Source of the DNA: a virus
Length of the DNA: 23,678 nucleotides
Virus record (IMG/VR): IMGVR_UViG_3300042567_002692
Span: 1 to 23,678 of that record
Strand: one strand, 5' to 3'
Under the pieces are notes generated by a model, which ran no database searches, was not told the origin of the DNA, and worked only from the letters and a program-made list of their open reading frames with translations. The translations under genes were made by a program, and so were the position numbers. Positions 1 through 6,797 of the stretch are shown here, one piece after another (the first letter of the stretch is position 1; each line of letters begins with the position of its first letter).

Positions 1-306
1 AACAGTTTGAGCTGCAACTTGCATAGCAAGTGGAAGTAAGCTGAAAGGTTTGTCACCAGAACCTGGAGTTTGTGCAGTGAATTGAGTAGTTAAACCAGGA
101 TCTCCAGGGAATGCAGTATTACCCATACCATAAAGGTTCATGTTAGGGTTTAAGTGCACCTGATTGTAAACGTTCTCATTCAACTGGTGGAAGTGGCAAT
201 ATTTAGACATCCAAGATAACTTAGATCTCTCATTAATACCAGTAGCTTCCTCAATAATAGGAGCCCAAGTTTTCACAACTTCAGCTTCGTTAATTAATTG
301 ATTCAT
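1..306 (-). CDS. 23: Major capsid protein gp23-like, N-terminal fragment (cut by window edge)
   Basis: I translated this region by hand. It opens with ATG at 306-304 and stays open for 102 codons to the window edge, so only the N-terminus is visible. The first residues read MNQLINEAEVVKTWAPIIEE, which resembles the start of T4 gp23 (a short helix followed by a KWKPLLE-like segment). Further on come an SWMSKY segment and a glycine/proline-rich stretch ending in PLAMQVAAQT. Position supports the call: it follows the portal and the protease-scaffold gene, as gene 23 follows 20-21-22 in T4. The protein would form the hexamers of the head shell and is normally trimmed by the gp21 protease at an (I/L)-x-E site, which probably lies in or just beyond this part. 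A late-promoter motif lies about 80 bp upstream, so the mRNA would have a leader of about 70 nt, longer than for the other late genes here. The call rests on N-terminal resemblance plus synteny. Confidence 0.8.
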   Translation of the reverse strand, partial: MNQLINEAEVVKTWAPIIEEATGINERSKLSWMSKYCHFHQLNENVYNQVHLNPNMNLYGMGNTAFPGDPGLTTQFTAQTPGSGDKPFSLLPLAMQVAAQTV

Positions 307-385
307 GTTGTATTTTGTTTTTGTTTATTATTTCACGTTTATTCTCATCACCATTTGCTTCTTAGCGTTTGAGTTACGTGATTCA

Positions 386-399
386 TTTTTTTATATATC
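386..399 (-). promoter_or_regulatory. Late promoter element (GATATATAAAAAAA) upstream of the capsid gene
   Basis: On the minus strand the sequence reads GATATATAAAAAAA, identical in its core to five other sites in the window. The first six bases after the G match the TATA-like -10 element of T4 late promoters in style (T4: TATAAATA). It lies 80 bp before the capsid ATG, and the 214-bp gap between the capsid gene and the next gene upstream is otherwise nearly empty. Transcription would start near 380 and run toward lower coordinates. Confidence 0.7.
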
Positions 400-449
400 T
401 ATGCCTTTTAAGCTTTTTGACACCGGTGTATCTTTTTTAAGAGATAACA

Positions 450-518
450 TCATCTTTTATGATCACCAACAGTCTGAGGTCTTAAATCATTAGACTCAGT
501 AACAAAATCTTCAAACAT
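450..518 (-). CDS. Possible 22-aa mini-ORF, unproven
   Basis: A short frame starts at ATG 518-516, 3 bp after the stop of the 309-aa gene, and ends at TGA 452-450. It encodes MFEDFVTES followed by 13 more residues. The opening resembles the start of the neighbouring 309-aa protein (LFEHFVQS) and the short N-terminal helices seen in prohead core proteins cleaved by gp21-type proteases. A second tiny frame (about 20 codons, starting ATGATG) overlaps its stop and runs into the late promoter. It may be a real prohead peptide gene, the remnant of a longer one, or chance. Only spacing and the N-terminal resemblance support it. Confidence 0.25.
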   Translation of the reverse strand: MFEDFVTESNDLRPQTVGDHKR

Positions 519-520
519 TT

Positions 521-1450
521 TTACATTTTAAAGTCTTCTAAGCCAAGATATCCTACCTTATTCAAAGTTGCTGAAAGAACTTTAAGCATTTCTGCCATAT
601 CAGATTCTTTCAAAAATTTTGAATTTTTTTCAATTGCAGTAATAACATCAGTAGCAGCTTTTGCATTAGAACTTAAAGAAAAGTTAAAAGCTTCATCAAC
701 GAAAGATTCGTTTTGCTGAATATTTTCTATATTTTTAATAAAATCTTCAGCTCTTTCGCTTCCTCTCGATCTCACTCGTCCCCAAGTAGATCCATCAGGA
801 TTCTTTAAATATTCAACGTATTTCTGATACTTCTTTCTTAGTTTAGAATCTAAATTAGTGTTTTCCAAAGCTTTTTCAAAATTTTCTAGTGCAGGAAAAC
901 GATATTTTTCCGTTTCATATTTATTTAAAAGAGGATATATCTTAGTATATTCCATATCTTCTGCCAGTTCCTCAATAAGACTAAAAAAATTTCGATATAG
1001 ATCGCTCTTTGTACTAGTCATATTAATATTAGGAATTGAATAAGAATCAAAAACAGGTTTCAGAACTTCTAGAGTCATATTAAAAATATTCAGATCGTTT
1101 GTAGTTTTTAATGATGCAATAAAATTCTTTCTTATAGAAGATTCATTATTCGCTCGCAAATGAATGTCTGGATCTAATGCAACAAGACTATCTGCATAAT
1201 AAACGGCAAAATTACTTACTCTAAGGTAAGTGGGCTGTACAGAAAAATTTTTATTAACATTTTTCCAATCTGAATAATTTTTAGATTTAGAATATTCTTC
1301 AATAATTGCATCAGAAGGATTCCATTTATCTATAGCTTTGACAGCATCTTTATAAAAATCATTCAGATCTATTTTCATCAAAGCCTCATCCATGGCTTCT
1401 GATTCATTTATAGATTGAACAAAATGTTCAAATAACATTATATTTTTCAT
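521..1450 (-). CDS. Hypothetical protein between scaffold and capsid genes; candidate prohead/internal head protein
   Basis: I do not recognise this 309-aa protein. It is mostly charged and probably helical, with no signal peptide, membrane segment or cysteine cluster visible. It starts MKNIMLFEHFVQSINES. That short amphipathic helix ending in a (I/L)-x-E-type site resembles targeting and cleavage segments of T4-type prohead core proteins, and a similar INES/LKES flavour occurs in the scaffold gene upstream. The gene lies between the protease-scaffold and the capsid gene, where T4 has nothing, so a role in head assembly is inferred from position only. A strong terminator separates it from the scaffold gene and no perfect late motif precedes it. 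The leader is very A/T-rich (AATAAATTAAAAAATAAAA), so a degenerate late promoter or read-through must supply transcription. Confidence 0.85.
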   Translation of the reverse strand: MKNIMLFEHFVQSINESEAMDEALMKIDLNDFYKDAVKAIDKWNPSDAIIEEYSKSKNYSDWKNVNKNFSVQPTYLRVSNFAVYYADSLVALDPDIHLRANNESSIRKNFIASLKTTNDLNIFNMTLEVLKPVFDSYSIPNINMTSTKSDLYRNFFSLIEELAEDMEYTKIYPLLNKYETEKYRFPALENFEKALENTNLDSKLRKKYQKYVEYLKNPDGSTWGRVRSRGSERAEDFIKNIENIQQNESFVDEAFNFSLSSNAKAATDVITAIEKNSKFLKESDMAEMLKVLSATLNKVGYLGLEDFKM

Positions 1451-1475
1451 TTTTATTTTTTAATTTATTCTTTAC

Positions 1476-1507
1476 AAAAAAAAGCCCTGTTTTAAAACAG
1501 GGCTTTT
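1476..1507 (-). terminator. Intrinsic terminator after the protease-scaffold gene
   Basis: Positions 1480-1507 form a perfect 28-bp palindrome (arm AAAAGCCCTGTTTT). On the minus strand it is followed by a run of eight T (1483-1476), a textbook intrinsic terminator 13 bp after the stop of the protease-scaffold gene. On the plus strand it is followed by only four T, so it acts mainly in the direction of the genes. Confidence 0.9.
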
Positions 1508-1520
1508 AAATGTTAAGCTT

Positions 1521-3314
1521 TTATTTTAAGTTATTAAATCTTGCTTTCAAAGACTCTCTAATATGAGCCATTGAATCACTAGTGGTAGATTCAGCAGTAG
1601 CACCTGGAATTATACTTTCGTCAATTTTTTCGAAATTAACTTTAGTAGTTCTAAGGTCTCTAGTTTGCCAGAAGTTATTAATCTGATATTGAGAATCTAA
1701 AGGATAAGCTTTTGCCTGTTTTAAAACAGTAGTTTTTTGAGACTCATTTAAAGATTCCCATTTCTCTCTGAATTTATCTGGCATGTTTGTTACAACATCT
1801 AAAGAAGCTGGAGCTTCAGTAATAAAGTTTGATTCCCAAATTCTATTAGCATCAGAAGAAGAGAAATATTTGTTAGTTTTGAATTTCTCTACAATTTCAT
1901 GCTGTTTTCCTTCATTCAACGATTGAAATTCAACTCTCTTAGAATTATCAAGGAATCTGAAGAAGTGAAGATCATCTTTCTTTAAATTTTCTTGTTCTTT
2001 CTTAGCAAGAGCAGATTCTAAAAGAATATTTAATTTAGCTTCTACGCTAGACTTATAATCTACAGCTGGAGCAGCTGGAGCAGAAGTTGCATTCTCATTA
2101 ACTGATTCTACAACGGCTTTAGTTGTTGTAGTTTTTCCTTCTTGAATCTTGTTTAAACTTTCTGCAATATAATTAGCATAAGATCCAAGTTTTTCAACAT
2201 TTTCTTTTAGGTATTCAGAATAAGCTACTGCTCTGTTCATGTTTTCTCCAAGATACTTGCCATATTCTATAGCATTATCAGCACCTTCTGCTACATGTTC
2301 AGAATAAGAAATAGCTTCATCTACTTTCTTACCTACATATTCAGTATAAGCTACTCCATGTTCAAGGTTTTCGGCTAGATAGTTAGTATAGTCTTTTACT
2401 TTATTCAAGTTTTCAACTACATAATCTCCATGCTGGATTGAATTGTCTAGATTTTCAGCTAGATAAGACATGTAACCATGCATTTGGTTCATCTTTTCTG
2501 AAAGATGATTAGTGTAAGCAATAAGCTTTTCAATTGTTGCGCTGTCAGAGTTTCCAAGACCTTCTTTTAAAGAGTTAAATTCTTTCTTTACGTATTCAGT
2601 ATACTTGTTGAAGTCTTCCGCGGTTACGAAATTTTCCATTTTATCTTCGGTATTTTTATTATTTTCTGTTTGAGTTTCTTCGTTAGTTTGAGTTTCTTCT
2701 TTAGTTGCAGCAGCTGCATCAGCTTCGCTTGCTAAGGTTTCGATAGGAGTTGATGTTACTTTATCATTTTCATCCATTTCATAGATTAAAATACTTTCAT
2801 CTTCATCGAATCCCAAAGATTCATTTACTCTGTGAAGTTCAGCATTTGCAAATCCAGGATCAGCTACTAAGTCATAAGTAAAAAGTTTTTGAATTTTTAC
2901 TTTTCCGTTTTCATCAACTCTGCCTGAAGCTCTTGATGAAATATGAAGAGGAATACCTCCTTCAATTAGGGCTTTTGCTTGCTTTCCTTTATCAGTATCA
3001 AGGAGTCTGATTCTTCCAATTACTTGTTTAGTACTTGGATCATATTCGAGTTTTTCAATAACGTGAGAAACATTATTCAATGAAATATCGAATTGCTTTG
3101 GGTGATCAAGTTCTCCTAATAATTTAGAAGATTTTACTTTTTCTTGCAGATCCTTTACGTGAGGTAGGAATTCCTTCTCTTCGTAGATTCTGTTATTTCT
3201 GTTTCTGACTCCGATTTGGGTGAAGACACCTTCTAAAACGACTGAGTCGTTATCATTGGTTTGTTTCAATGAATCACCTGATCGTTCAAGAATTAGAAGT
3301 TTCTTATTTAACAT
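1521..3314 (-). CDS. 21: Prohead protease-scaffold fusion (gp21-gp22-like)
   Basis: A 597-aa protein that appears to join two T4 head genes. Residues 1-165 look like a gp21-type serine protease: GELDHP at 67-72 carries the likely catalytic His71 and ISSRASG at 125-131 the likely Ser, followed by YDLVADPGF at 148-155. An acidic Q/E/N/T-rich linker spans about 170-225. Residues 226-597 look like scaffold: a 14-residue Tyr-rich tandem repeat (about 266-391), then a helical C-terminus with LNESQKTTV (522-530), close to LTESQKEKV in T4 gp22, and an ARF-type end like the SRF of gp22. T4 gp21 and gp22 are separate proteins of about 212 and 269 aa. Met226 follows an A-rich stretch and could be an internal start for a scaffold-only product. 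A late promoter lies 8 bp before the ATG and a terminator follows the stop. The protease call is firm; the gp22 assignment is from resemblance and order. Confidence 0.85.
   Translation of the reverse strand: MLNKKLLILERSGDSLKQTNDNDSVVLEGVFTQIGVRNRNNRIYEEKEFLPHVKDLQEKVKSSKLLGELDHPKQFDISLNNVSHVIEKLEYDPSTKQVIGRIRLLDTDKGKQAKALIEGGIPLHISSRASGRVDENGKVKIQKLFTYDLVADPGFANAELHRVNESLGFDEDESILIYEMDENDKVTSTPIETLASEADAAAATKEETQTNEETQTENNKNTEDKMENFVTAEDFNKYTEYVKKEFNSLKEGLGNSDSATIEKLIAYTNHLSEKMNQMHGYMSYLAENLDNSIQHGDYVVENLNKVKDYTNYLAENLEHGVAYTEYVGKKVDEAISYSEHVAEGADNAIEYGKYLGENMNRAVAYSEYLKENVEKLGSYANYIAESLNKIQEGKTTTTKAVVESVNENATSAPAAPAVDYKSSVEAKLNILLESALAKKEQENLKKDDLHFFRFLDNSKRVEFQSLNEGKQHEIVEKFKTNKYFSSSDANRIWESNFITEAPASLDVVTNMPDKFREKWESLNESQKTTVLKQAKAYPLDSQYQINNFWQTRDLRTTKVNFEKIDESIIPGATAESTTSDSMAHIRESLKARFNNLK
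2142..2519 (-). repeat. Nine-unit 14-residue tandem repeat inside the scaffold domain
   Basis: Within the protease-scaffold fusion, residues about 266-391 form a degenerate repeat with a strict 14-residue period. Tyrosines fall at 267, 281, 309, 323, 337, 351, 365 and 379, and His295 holds the remaining place. The unit reads roughly Y-x-x-Y/H-L/V-A/G-E-x-L/M-x-x-A/x-I/V-x, for example YTNYLAENLEHGVA. Fourteen residues equal two heptads, so a long coiled coil or helical rod is likely. An earlier, out-of-register copy (YTEYV at 238-242) precedes it. The repeat is clear in protein but diverged in DNA. Confidence 0.9.
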
Positions 3315-3322
3315 CTTTCAGA

Positions 3323-3338
3323 TTTTTTTTTATATATC
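3323..3338 (-). promoter_or_regulatory. Late promoter element upstream of the protease-scaffold gene
   Basis: The minus strand reads GATATATAAAAAAAAA, with the same core as the other five sites. It ends 8 bp before the ATG at 3314, so a start 6-7 bp past the TATA-like core would leave a leader of only about 10 nt. There is no Shine-Dalgarno sequence in that leader. Confidence 0.75.
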
Positions 3339-3358
3339 TTTTGTTATTTGAAGATTTT

Positions 3359-5017
3359 TTACACATTCAATCCTGCTAAAGGATCTTCAGCTTCTGGGCT
3401 ATCTTCTTCCGAGCTTTTCTTTTTAAAATCATCCTTTGGCTCTCCGGCTGCTATTTTTTCAGCATCATCTTCACTATATCCTTCTTTCTCGAGTTCCTTA
3501 ATGGTCTTTTCTCTTTCATTCATTCTTAAGTCTTCGGCGGTAAATCCTCCGTATCTCTTAATCAAATAATTAAGATCAAAATATGGAACTTCATTCATTT
3601 CAGAATCTTGTTCCGTTAATCCGCTTCTAAGATTTGAAATATAGTCAATTCTCTTAACTGAAATTTCCATTTGTTTTAATTCTTCAAAGACGTTATCTTT
3701 ATTAAATACAACACTTAAATTTGCCTTAAAGTTAAAATCATCTTCTAATTCAGGAAAATTCAATATCATCTGTATATAAAGAGGCTTTACTAAAATTTCT
3801 TGGAAGTTAGATCTTAATCTATTAATAAATTTAGAGAATTTAATTTCTTCTCTATTCATACCTTCAGCTGCCATTTCATAGGTAGCTGGACTATCTTTAT
3901 CGAAACGACTAAATGGAATTTTTGATGCTAGCTTTAATTTATCAGCAAACCACTTTAAAGTTTCAACATCTGATAAATCCGGACCGTCATTTGCGAGTGT
4001 ATCAATTTCTGGAGATTCTCCATCTTTAGAAGGTAACCAATATTCTTTGTGGAATTGCATCATCGGTTTACCGTTAGTTGTTAGCTCTCCTGATTCTACA
4101 TTAAAGTCTACAACTTCACGATAGTTATGCATTAACTGAGCTAGTGATTGTTTTGCTCTTGTTTTTGACTTACCGCCTACTGGAATAACAAATTTCATTT
4201 TATGACTGGCATTAGTTACAGCCCAAATGATTCTTGAATGTTCCATTATTCTCAATAGGTTAAAAGATCTTACTAATCTTTCAACATAAGATACTCTCAA
4301 AGGAGAATTTACTGAAGAGAATGAAATATAAATGATCTGAGAATCAAAAAGAATTCTTTCTTTTACACCTTGACCTTTATACTGTACCCAAATTTTCTTG
4401 TTACTTTCCTTATCAATACCAGGCATTAATGAAACTGGATCAAGCTCTTTAAAACCTATGATGTTTTTCTGTTCGTCATCATAAACTATTTCAAATGCTA
4501 AATAACCATCAACAAGCCATTTTCTAAAATAGTTCCATGCTGAAAGTCCGTCACTAAATCCAAAATATTCATAAATTTTATTAAAAGAGTCTTGGAGATC
4601 TTCTCTAATTTCTTTTGCAACAGAACCATTTACTGTAGGATAACAAAAATAATTTGTATCATCATATACAACAGTTTCGTCTGCCATTGTATCGAGAATA
4701 TCTTCAATTTCATCCTGTACTGCAAACTGTCTGAGTTGATCTCTTTTCTTTGGATAATTCTTATCAAAAAATGAAATGTTCTTTTTAGATGTAGTATCTG
4801 TCATTGACAGAGAAGCAAACATATAATACATATCGTCTGCATCTGAACCCATAGGGTTCATCGTGTAGCCCAATGCATTTTCTGTAAAACCTACTGCCCT
4901 GGAATTTCTGATGACCATGTCATCATATTTCATCCCCAATTTACTTAGAGATTTTAATCTATCTCCAATAGGATTGCCTCTACTAAGAGAACCTTTTCTG
5001 TCACCGAATCCTGCCAT
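3359..5017 (-). CDS. 20: Portal vertex protein (gp20-like)
   Basis: A 552-aa protein with the look and length of T4 gp20 (524 aa), the dodecameric ring through which DNA enters and leaves the head. Recognisable parts are the segment around WNYFRKWLVDGYLAFEIVYD with the following ELDPVSLMPG, the HSRIIWAVTNA region, and a stem and crown region containing AEGMNREEIKFSKFINRLR followed by a hydrophobic LVKPLYIQMIL stretch. The C-terminus (about 505-552) is highly charged and probably disordered, with a GYSEDDAEKIAAGE segment. It lies directly upstream of the protease-scaffold and capsid genes, matching the 20-21-22-23 order of T4. A late-promoter motif sits inside the end of the upstream gene about 30 bp before the ATG. 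I see no truncation or missing domain. Confidence 0.95.
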   Translation of the reverse strand: MAGFGDRKGSLSRGNPIGDRLKSLSKLGMKYDDMVIRNSRAVGFTENALGYTMNPMGSDADDMYYMFASLSMTDTTSKKNISFFDKNYPKKRDQLRQFAVQDEIEDILDTMADETVVYDDTNYFCYPTVNGSVAKEIREDLQDSFNKIYEYFGFSDGLSAWNYFRKWLVDGYLAFEIVYDDEQKNIIGFKELDPVSLMPGIDKESNKKIWVQYKGQGVKERILFDSQIIYISFSSVNSPLRVSYVERLVRSFNLLRIMEHSRIIWAVTNASHKMKFVIPVGGKSKTRAKQSLAQLMHNYREVVDFNVESGELTTNGKPMMQFHKEYWLPSKDGESPEIDTLANDGPDLSDVETLKWFADKLKLASKIPFSRFDKDSPATYEMAAEGMNREEIKFSKFINRLRSNFQEILVKPLYIQMILNFPELEDDFNFKANLSVVFNKDNVFEELKQMEISVKRIDYISNLRSGLTEQDSEMNEVPYFDLNYLIKRYGGFTAEDLRMNEREKTIKELEKEGYSEDDAEKIAAGEPKDDFKKKSSEEDSPEAEDPLAGLNV

Positions 5018-5030
5018 ATTATTTTTCTAG

Positions 5031-5762
5031 TTAAAGTTGTTGTGACTTATTTATTATATATCTTCTGTACCCCTCATACACTTGGAGAATACTAATATTT
5101 TTGAAATTTCTATTTGATTGTATTGTTGTCATAAGATACCAATATTCATAACTTATCTCATAAGCCTTCCTGATACCTGGTTTATAATAATTTCTTACAG
5201 CATAAGAAAAGAAAAAATTATCATTTAGATTTTTTAAATCTTCGTAAGTAATTTTTAATCCATTTTGTCTCTTTACATTCATGGCTTTATTGCCTTTCAT
5301 CTCAGTAAGAAGTTGACCTTTTGCAAGATTAACGTAACCTTGAACAAAATTTTCTTTTACTTTCTCTGGAAGCCAGTTTAAATTAATTCCAAGAAGATGA
5401 TTTTTTTCTGGTCTAACTCCAAAAAGTCTTAAGACTGATTGAAGAAATCCTCTAGCACCTGGATAGTTAGTATCTGATAGACAAATAATCAATGGAAGCG
5501 TATTATAAGGTCTATCTTTATAAATAGGAACATAATCCATAAAATAAAGTTTTCCAGGTTCAAATACTTCTCCCCTTTTCATCTCTCTTACATATCCATT
5601 TTTAACGGCTTCTAATCCGATAAGCCACTCAAAAGCTCCTTTTGAAGCTTTTTCTAATCCTCCACTCTCTCTAATATAATCCTGTCTCAGCTTCTTGAAT
5701 TTCAAGTAACTATTAGGATCCTGTCCAGAGTTTCGAGTTATAAAAAGTGGGGTAGATGGCAT
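5031..5762 (-). CDS. Hypothetical T4-type virion or packaging protein, 243 aa
   Basis: Not identified with certainty. The central segment GKLYFMDYVPIYKDRPYNTLPLIICLS (split here: GKLYFMDYVP, then IYKDRPYNTLPLIICLS), followed by HLLGINLNWLPEKVKENFVQG, is of a type I associate with conserved proteins in T4-like phages of marine and environmental origin. It is lysine- and tyrosine-rich and has no membrane segment or signal. It overlaps the stop of the gp4 gene by one base (TAATG), so translation is probably coupled, and its own 3' end contains the portal late promoter. Being flanked by gp4 (head completion) and gp20 (portal), a role in head completion, neck or DNA-end protection is a reasonable guess. 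A gp2-like DNA end protector is one candidate, but I cannot confirm it from sequence. Confidence 0.85.
   Translation of the reverse strand: MPSTPLFITRNSGQDPNSYLKFKKLRQDYIRESGGLEKASKGAFEWLIGLEAVKNGYVREMKRGEVFEPGKLYFMDYVPIYKDRPYNTLPLIICLSDTNYPGARGFLQSVLRLFGVRPEKNHLLGINLNWLPEKVKENFVQGYVNLAKGQLLTEMKGNKAMNVKRQNGLKITYEDLKNLNDNFFFSYAVRNYYKPGIRKAYEISYEYWYLMTTIQSNRNFKNISILQVYEGYRRYIINKSQQL
5047..5062 (-). promoter_or_regulatory. Late promoter element upstream of the portal gene
   Basis: The minus strand reads GATATATAATAAATAA, a variant with T after the core, within the last codons of the 243-aa gene. It ends 30 bp before the portal ATG at 5017. The same AATAAA variant occurs in the site upstream of nrdB. 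Confidence 0.6.
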
Positions 5763-6241
5763 TAGATCAGACTACTTTTTTCTGTGATTATTAAAACTTT
5801 CATATTTCTACTTTCAGCATATTTCTTAAGAGCATCCATTTTACAAAGATTTGTAACATAGGTTTGATAAGCTCTTTTAAAAGAACTTACGGTTTTTTCC
5901 GTTAATCTCTTAGGAGGAGTAGGTTTTACTAGCTGAGAATGAGGTTTGACCTCTACTAAATATCCTTGAAAAATTCCATCTCTATTAATCTGGATAAAAT
6001 AATCAGGATAGTATTTGTGAAATTTGTTGTCAAATGTGTTGTAGTATTTTATTTCTACCGGTTCAGAACTCCATTTAACTACTTTATCATTAGTATCACA
6101 AAAAATAGCAAACTTTCTTTCCCAACTACTTCTGCATATAATAGGAAAACTCCCCAGATACTTTTGTATGTTTCTGGGTTCAAAATAGCTTTGTTTAAAA
6201 GCAGATTTTCGATTGGGCTTTATCTTCTTAATATCTGTCAT
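5762..6241 (-). CDS. 4: Head completion protein gp4-like (PD-(D/E)XK nuclease fold)
   Basis: A 159-aa protein close in size to T4 gp4 (about 150 aa). It shares the recognisable core: SSWERKFAIFCDTND (38-52), VKWSSEPVEIKYY (55-67), KYYPDYF (76-82) and YLVEVKP (94-100). The order Glu41, Glu60, Pro79-Asp80, Glu97-x-Lys99 is that of a restriction-endonuclease-like (PD-(D/E)XK) fold. In T4, gp4 acts after packaging to complete heads so that tails can attach. Its biochemical activity is less clear, though the nuclease residues look intact here. The gene starts 2 bp after the gp55 stop and its own stop overlaps the next ATG, so it belongs to a tightly coupled late cluster. The strength of the call comes from the motif series. 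Confidence 0.85.
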   Translation of the reverse strand: MTDIKKIKPNRKSAFKQSYFEPRNIQKYLGSFPIICRSSWERKFAIFCDTNDKVVKWSSEPVEIKYYNTFDNKFHKYYPDYFIQINRDGIFQGYLVEVKPHSQLVKPTPPKRLTEKTVSSFKRAYQTYVTNLCKMDALKKYAESRNMKVLIITEKSSLI

Positions 6242-6243
6242 AC

Positions 6244-6609
6244 TTAGATGGTATAGATTCCCTCGGAATCAACTCCACCGTCAATACTGACAGTACCTGC
6301 ATATTTTCTAGGATGTAGTTGATTCCAACCCTTTGCAAAACCTTTTTTACAAATTTCGGTGTAATATGCAAAAGCATTCTTGCTCTTAGCTGGATCAAAA
6401 CTTCTCCAATATCTCCACAAATCCAGATACGCTGCAGATATACAGTCTTTTCTATCTTCTGGATTTGCGTAAGGTAATTTAGAGGATGCTCTTTTTGCCA
6501 AAAGCATTAGCATTTCCTGAGCTCTTGGAGTCAGTGCATCTTGTTCTTTTGATATGATGATCTCTTCGTAAAGATCTTTATTTTTTAGGTATACTTTTGC
6601 TGTTGTCAT
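6244..6609 (-). CDS. 55: Late transcription sigma factor gp55-like
   Basis: A 121-aa protein that aligns by eye with the core of T4 gp55 (185 aa), a minimal sigma-70 family factor with only region 2-like sequence that directs host RNA polymerase to late promoters. Residues 24-95 hold the match: a helix ending AKRASSKLPYANP (38-50), RKDCISAAYLDLWRYWRSFDP (split: RKDCISAAYL, DLWRYWRSFDP), then NAFAYYTEICKKGFAKGW (78-95), corresponding to [21 protein letters not shown] and NPHAYITQACFNAFVQRI in T4. It is shorter than T4 gp55 at both ends, and I see no SLDFLY-like clamp-binding tail; it ends SEGIYTI. The ATG follows the stop of a 56-aa gene with no gap. Six late-type promoter motifs in the window support the role. 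The main alternative is a small unrelated sigma-like protein. Confidence 0.75.
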   Translation of the reverse strand: MTTAKVYLKNKDLYEEIIISKEQDALTPRAQEMLMLLAKRASSKLPYANPEDRKDCISAAYLDLWRYWRSFDPAKSKNAFAYYTEICKKGFAKGWNQLHPRKYAGTVSIDGGVDSEGIYTI

Positions 6610-6780
6610 TTATATCAAGACCTTTAGGTACTTTCTTAACATCGATCCATCAATACCTTCGGCGGTTTTATATGCAATTTCCTGGTTATCCGAAGCTGAT
6701 GAATATTCTTCTGCATTAACAAAAACTACGTCATCCTTCTTCAATGATTGAAGATCTTGGATGACGTATGCTTTTGTCAT
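6610..6780 (-). CDS. Small hypothetical protein, 56 aa, upstream of the late sigma gene
   Basis: Translated by hand: ATG at 6780-6778, TAA at 6612-6610. The sequence begins MTKAYVIQDLQSLKKDDVVF and continues with an acidic, Ser/Ala-rich stretch and a basic end (LRKYLKVLI). It has 56 codons plus stop, starts 17 bp after the preceding gene, and its stop abuts the ATG of the gp55-like gene, which is what a real gene in this tightly packed operon would look like. I do not recognise the family. A 6-bp hairpin sits just before its start. Being coupled to gp55, it could modulate late transcription, but that is only positional. Confidence 0.65.
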   Translation of the reverse strand: MTKAYVIQDLQSLKKDDVVFVNAEEYSSASDNQEIAYKTAEGIDGSMLRKYLKVLI

Positions 6781-6782
6781 TC

Positions 6783-6797
6783 CTGAGTTAGACTCAG
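6783..6797 (-). other. Small hairpin in the gap between two genes
   Basis: CTGAGT-(TAG)-ACTCAG is a perfect 6-bp stem with a 3-base loop. It fills the gap from the stop of the 583-aa gene to 2 bp before the ATG of the 56-aa gene. In the gene direction it is not followed by a T run, so it is not an intrinsic terminator. It could affect translation of the 56-aa gene or mRNA stability. Confidence 0.5.

Noticed and set aside
440-470. Programmed -1 frameshift joining the two mini-ORFs
   Set aside because: No proper slippery heptamer is in frame at the overlap (CAT AAA AGA TGA), and no downstream structure is visible.
305-493. Plus-strand 62-codon frame
   Set aside because: It lies opposite the capsid leader and late promoter, has a random hydrophobic composition, and no other plus-strand gene exists in the window.
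930-945. ATATATC inside the 309-aa gene
   Set aside because: It has the GATATAT core but lacks the following A run and does not precede a gene, so it was not counted as a late promoter.
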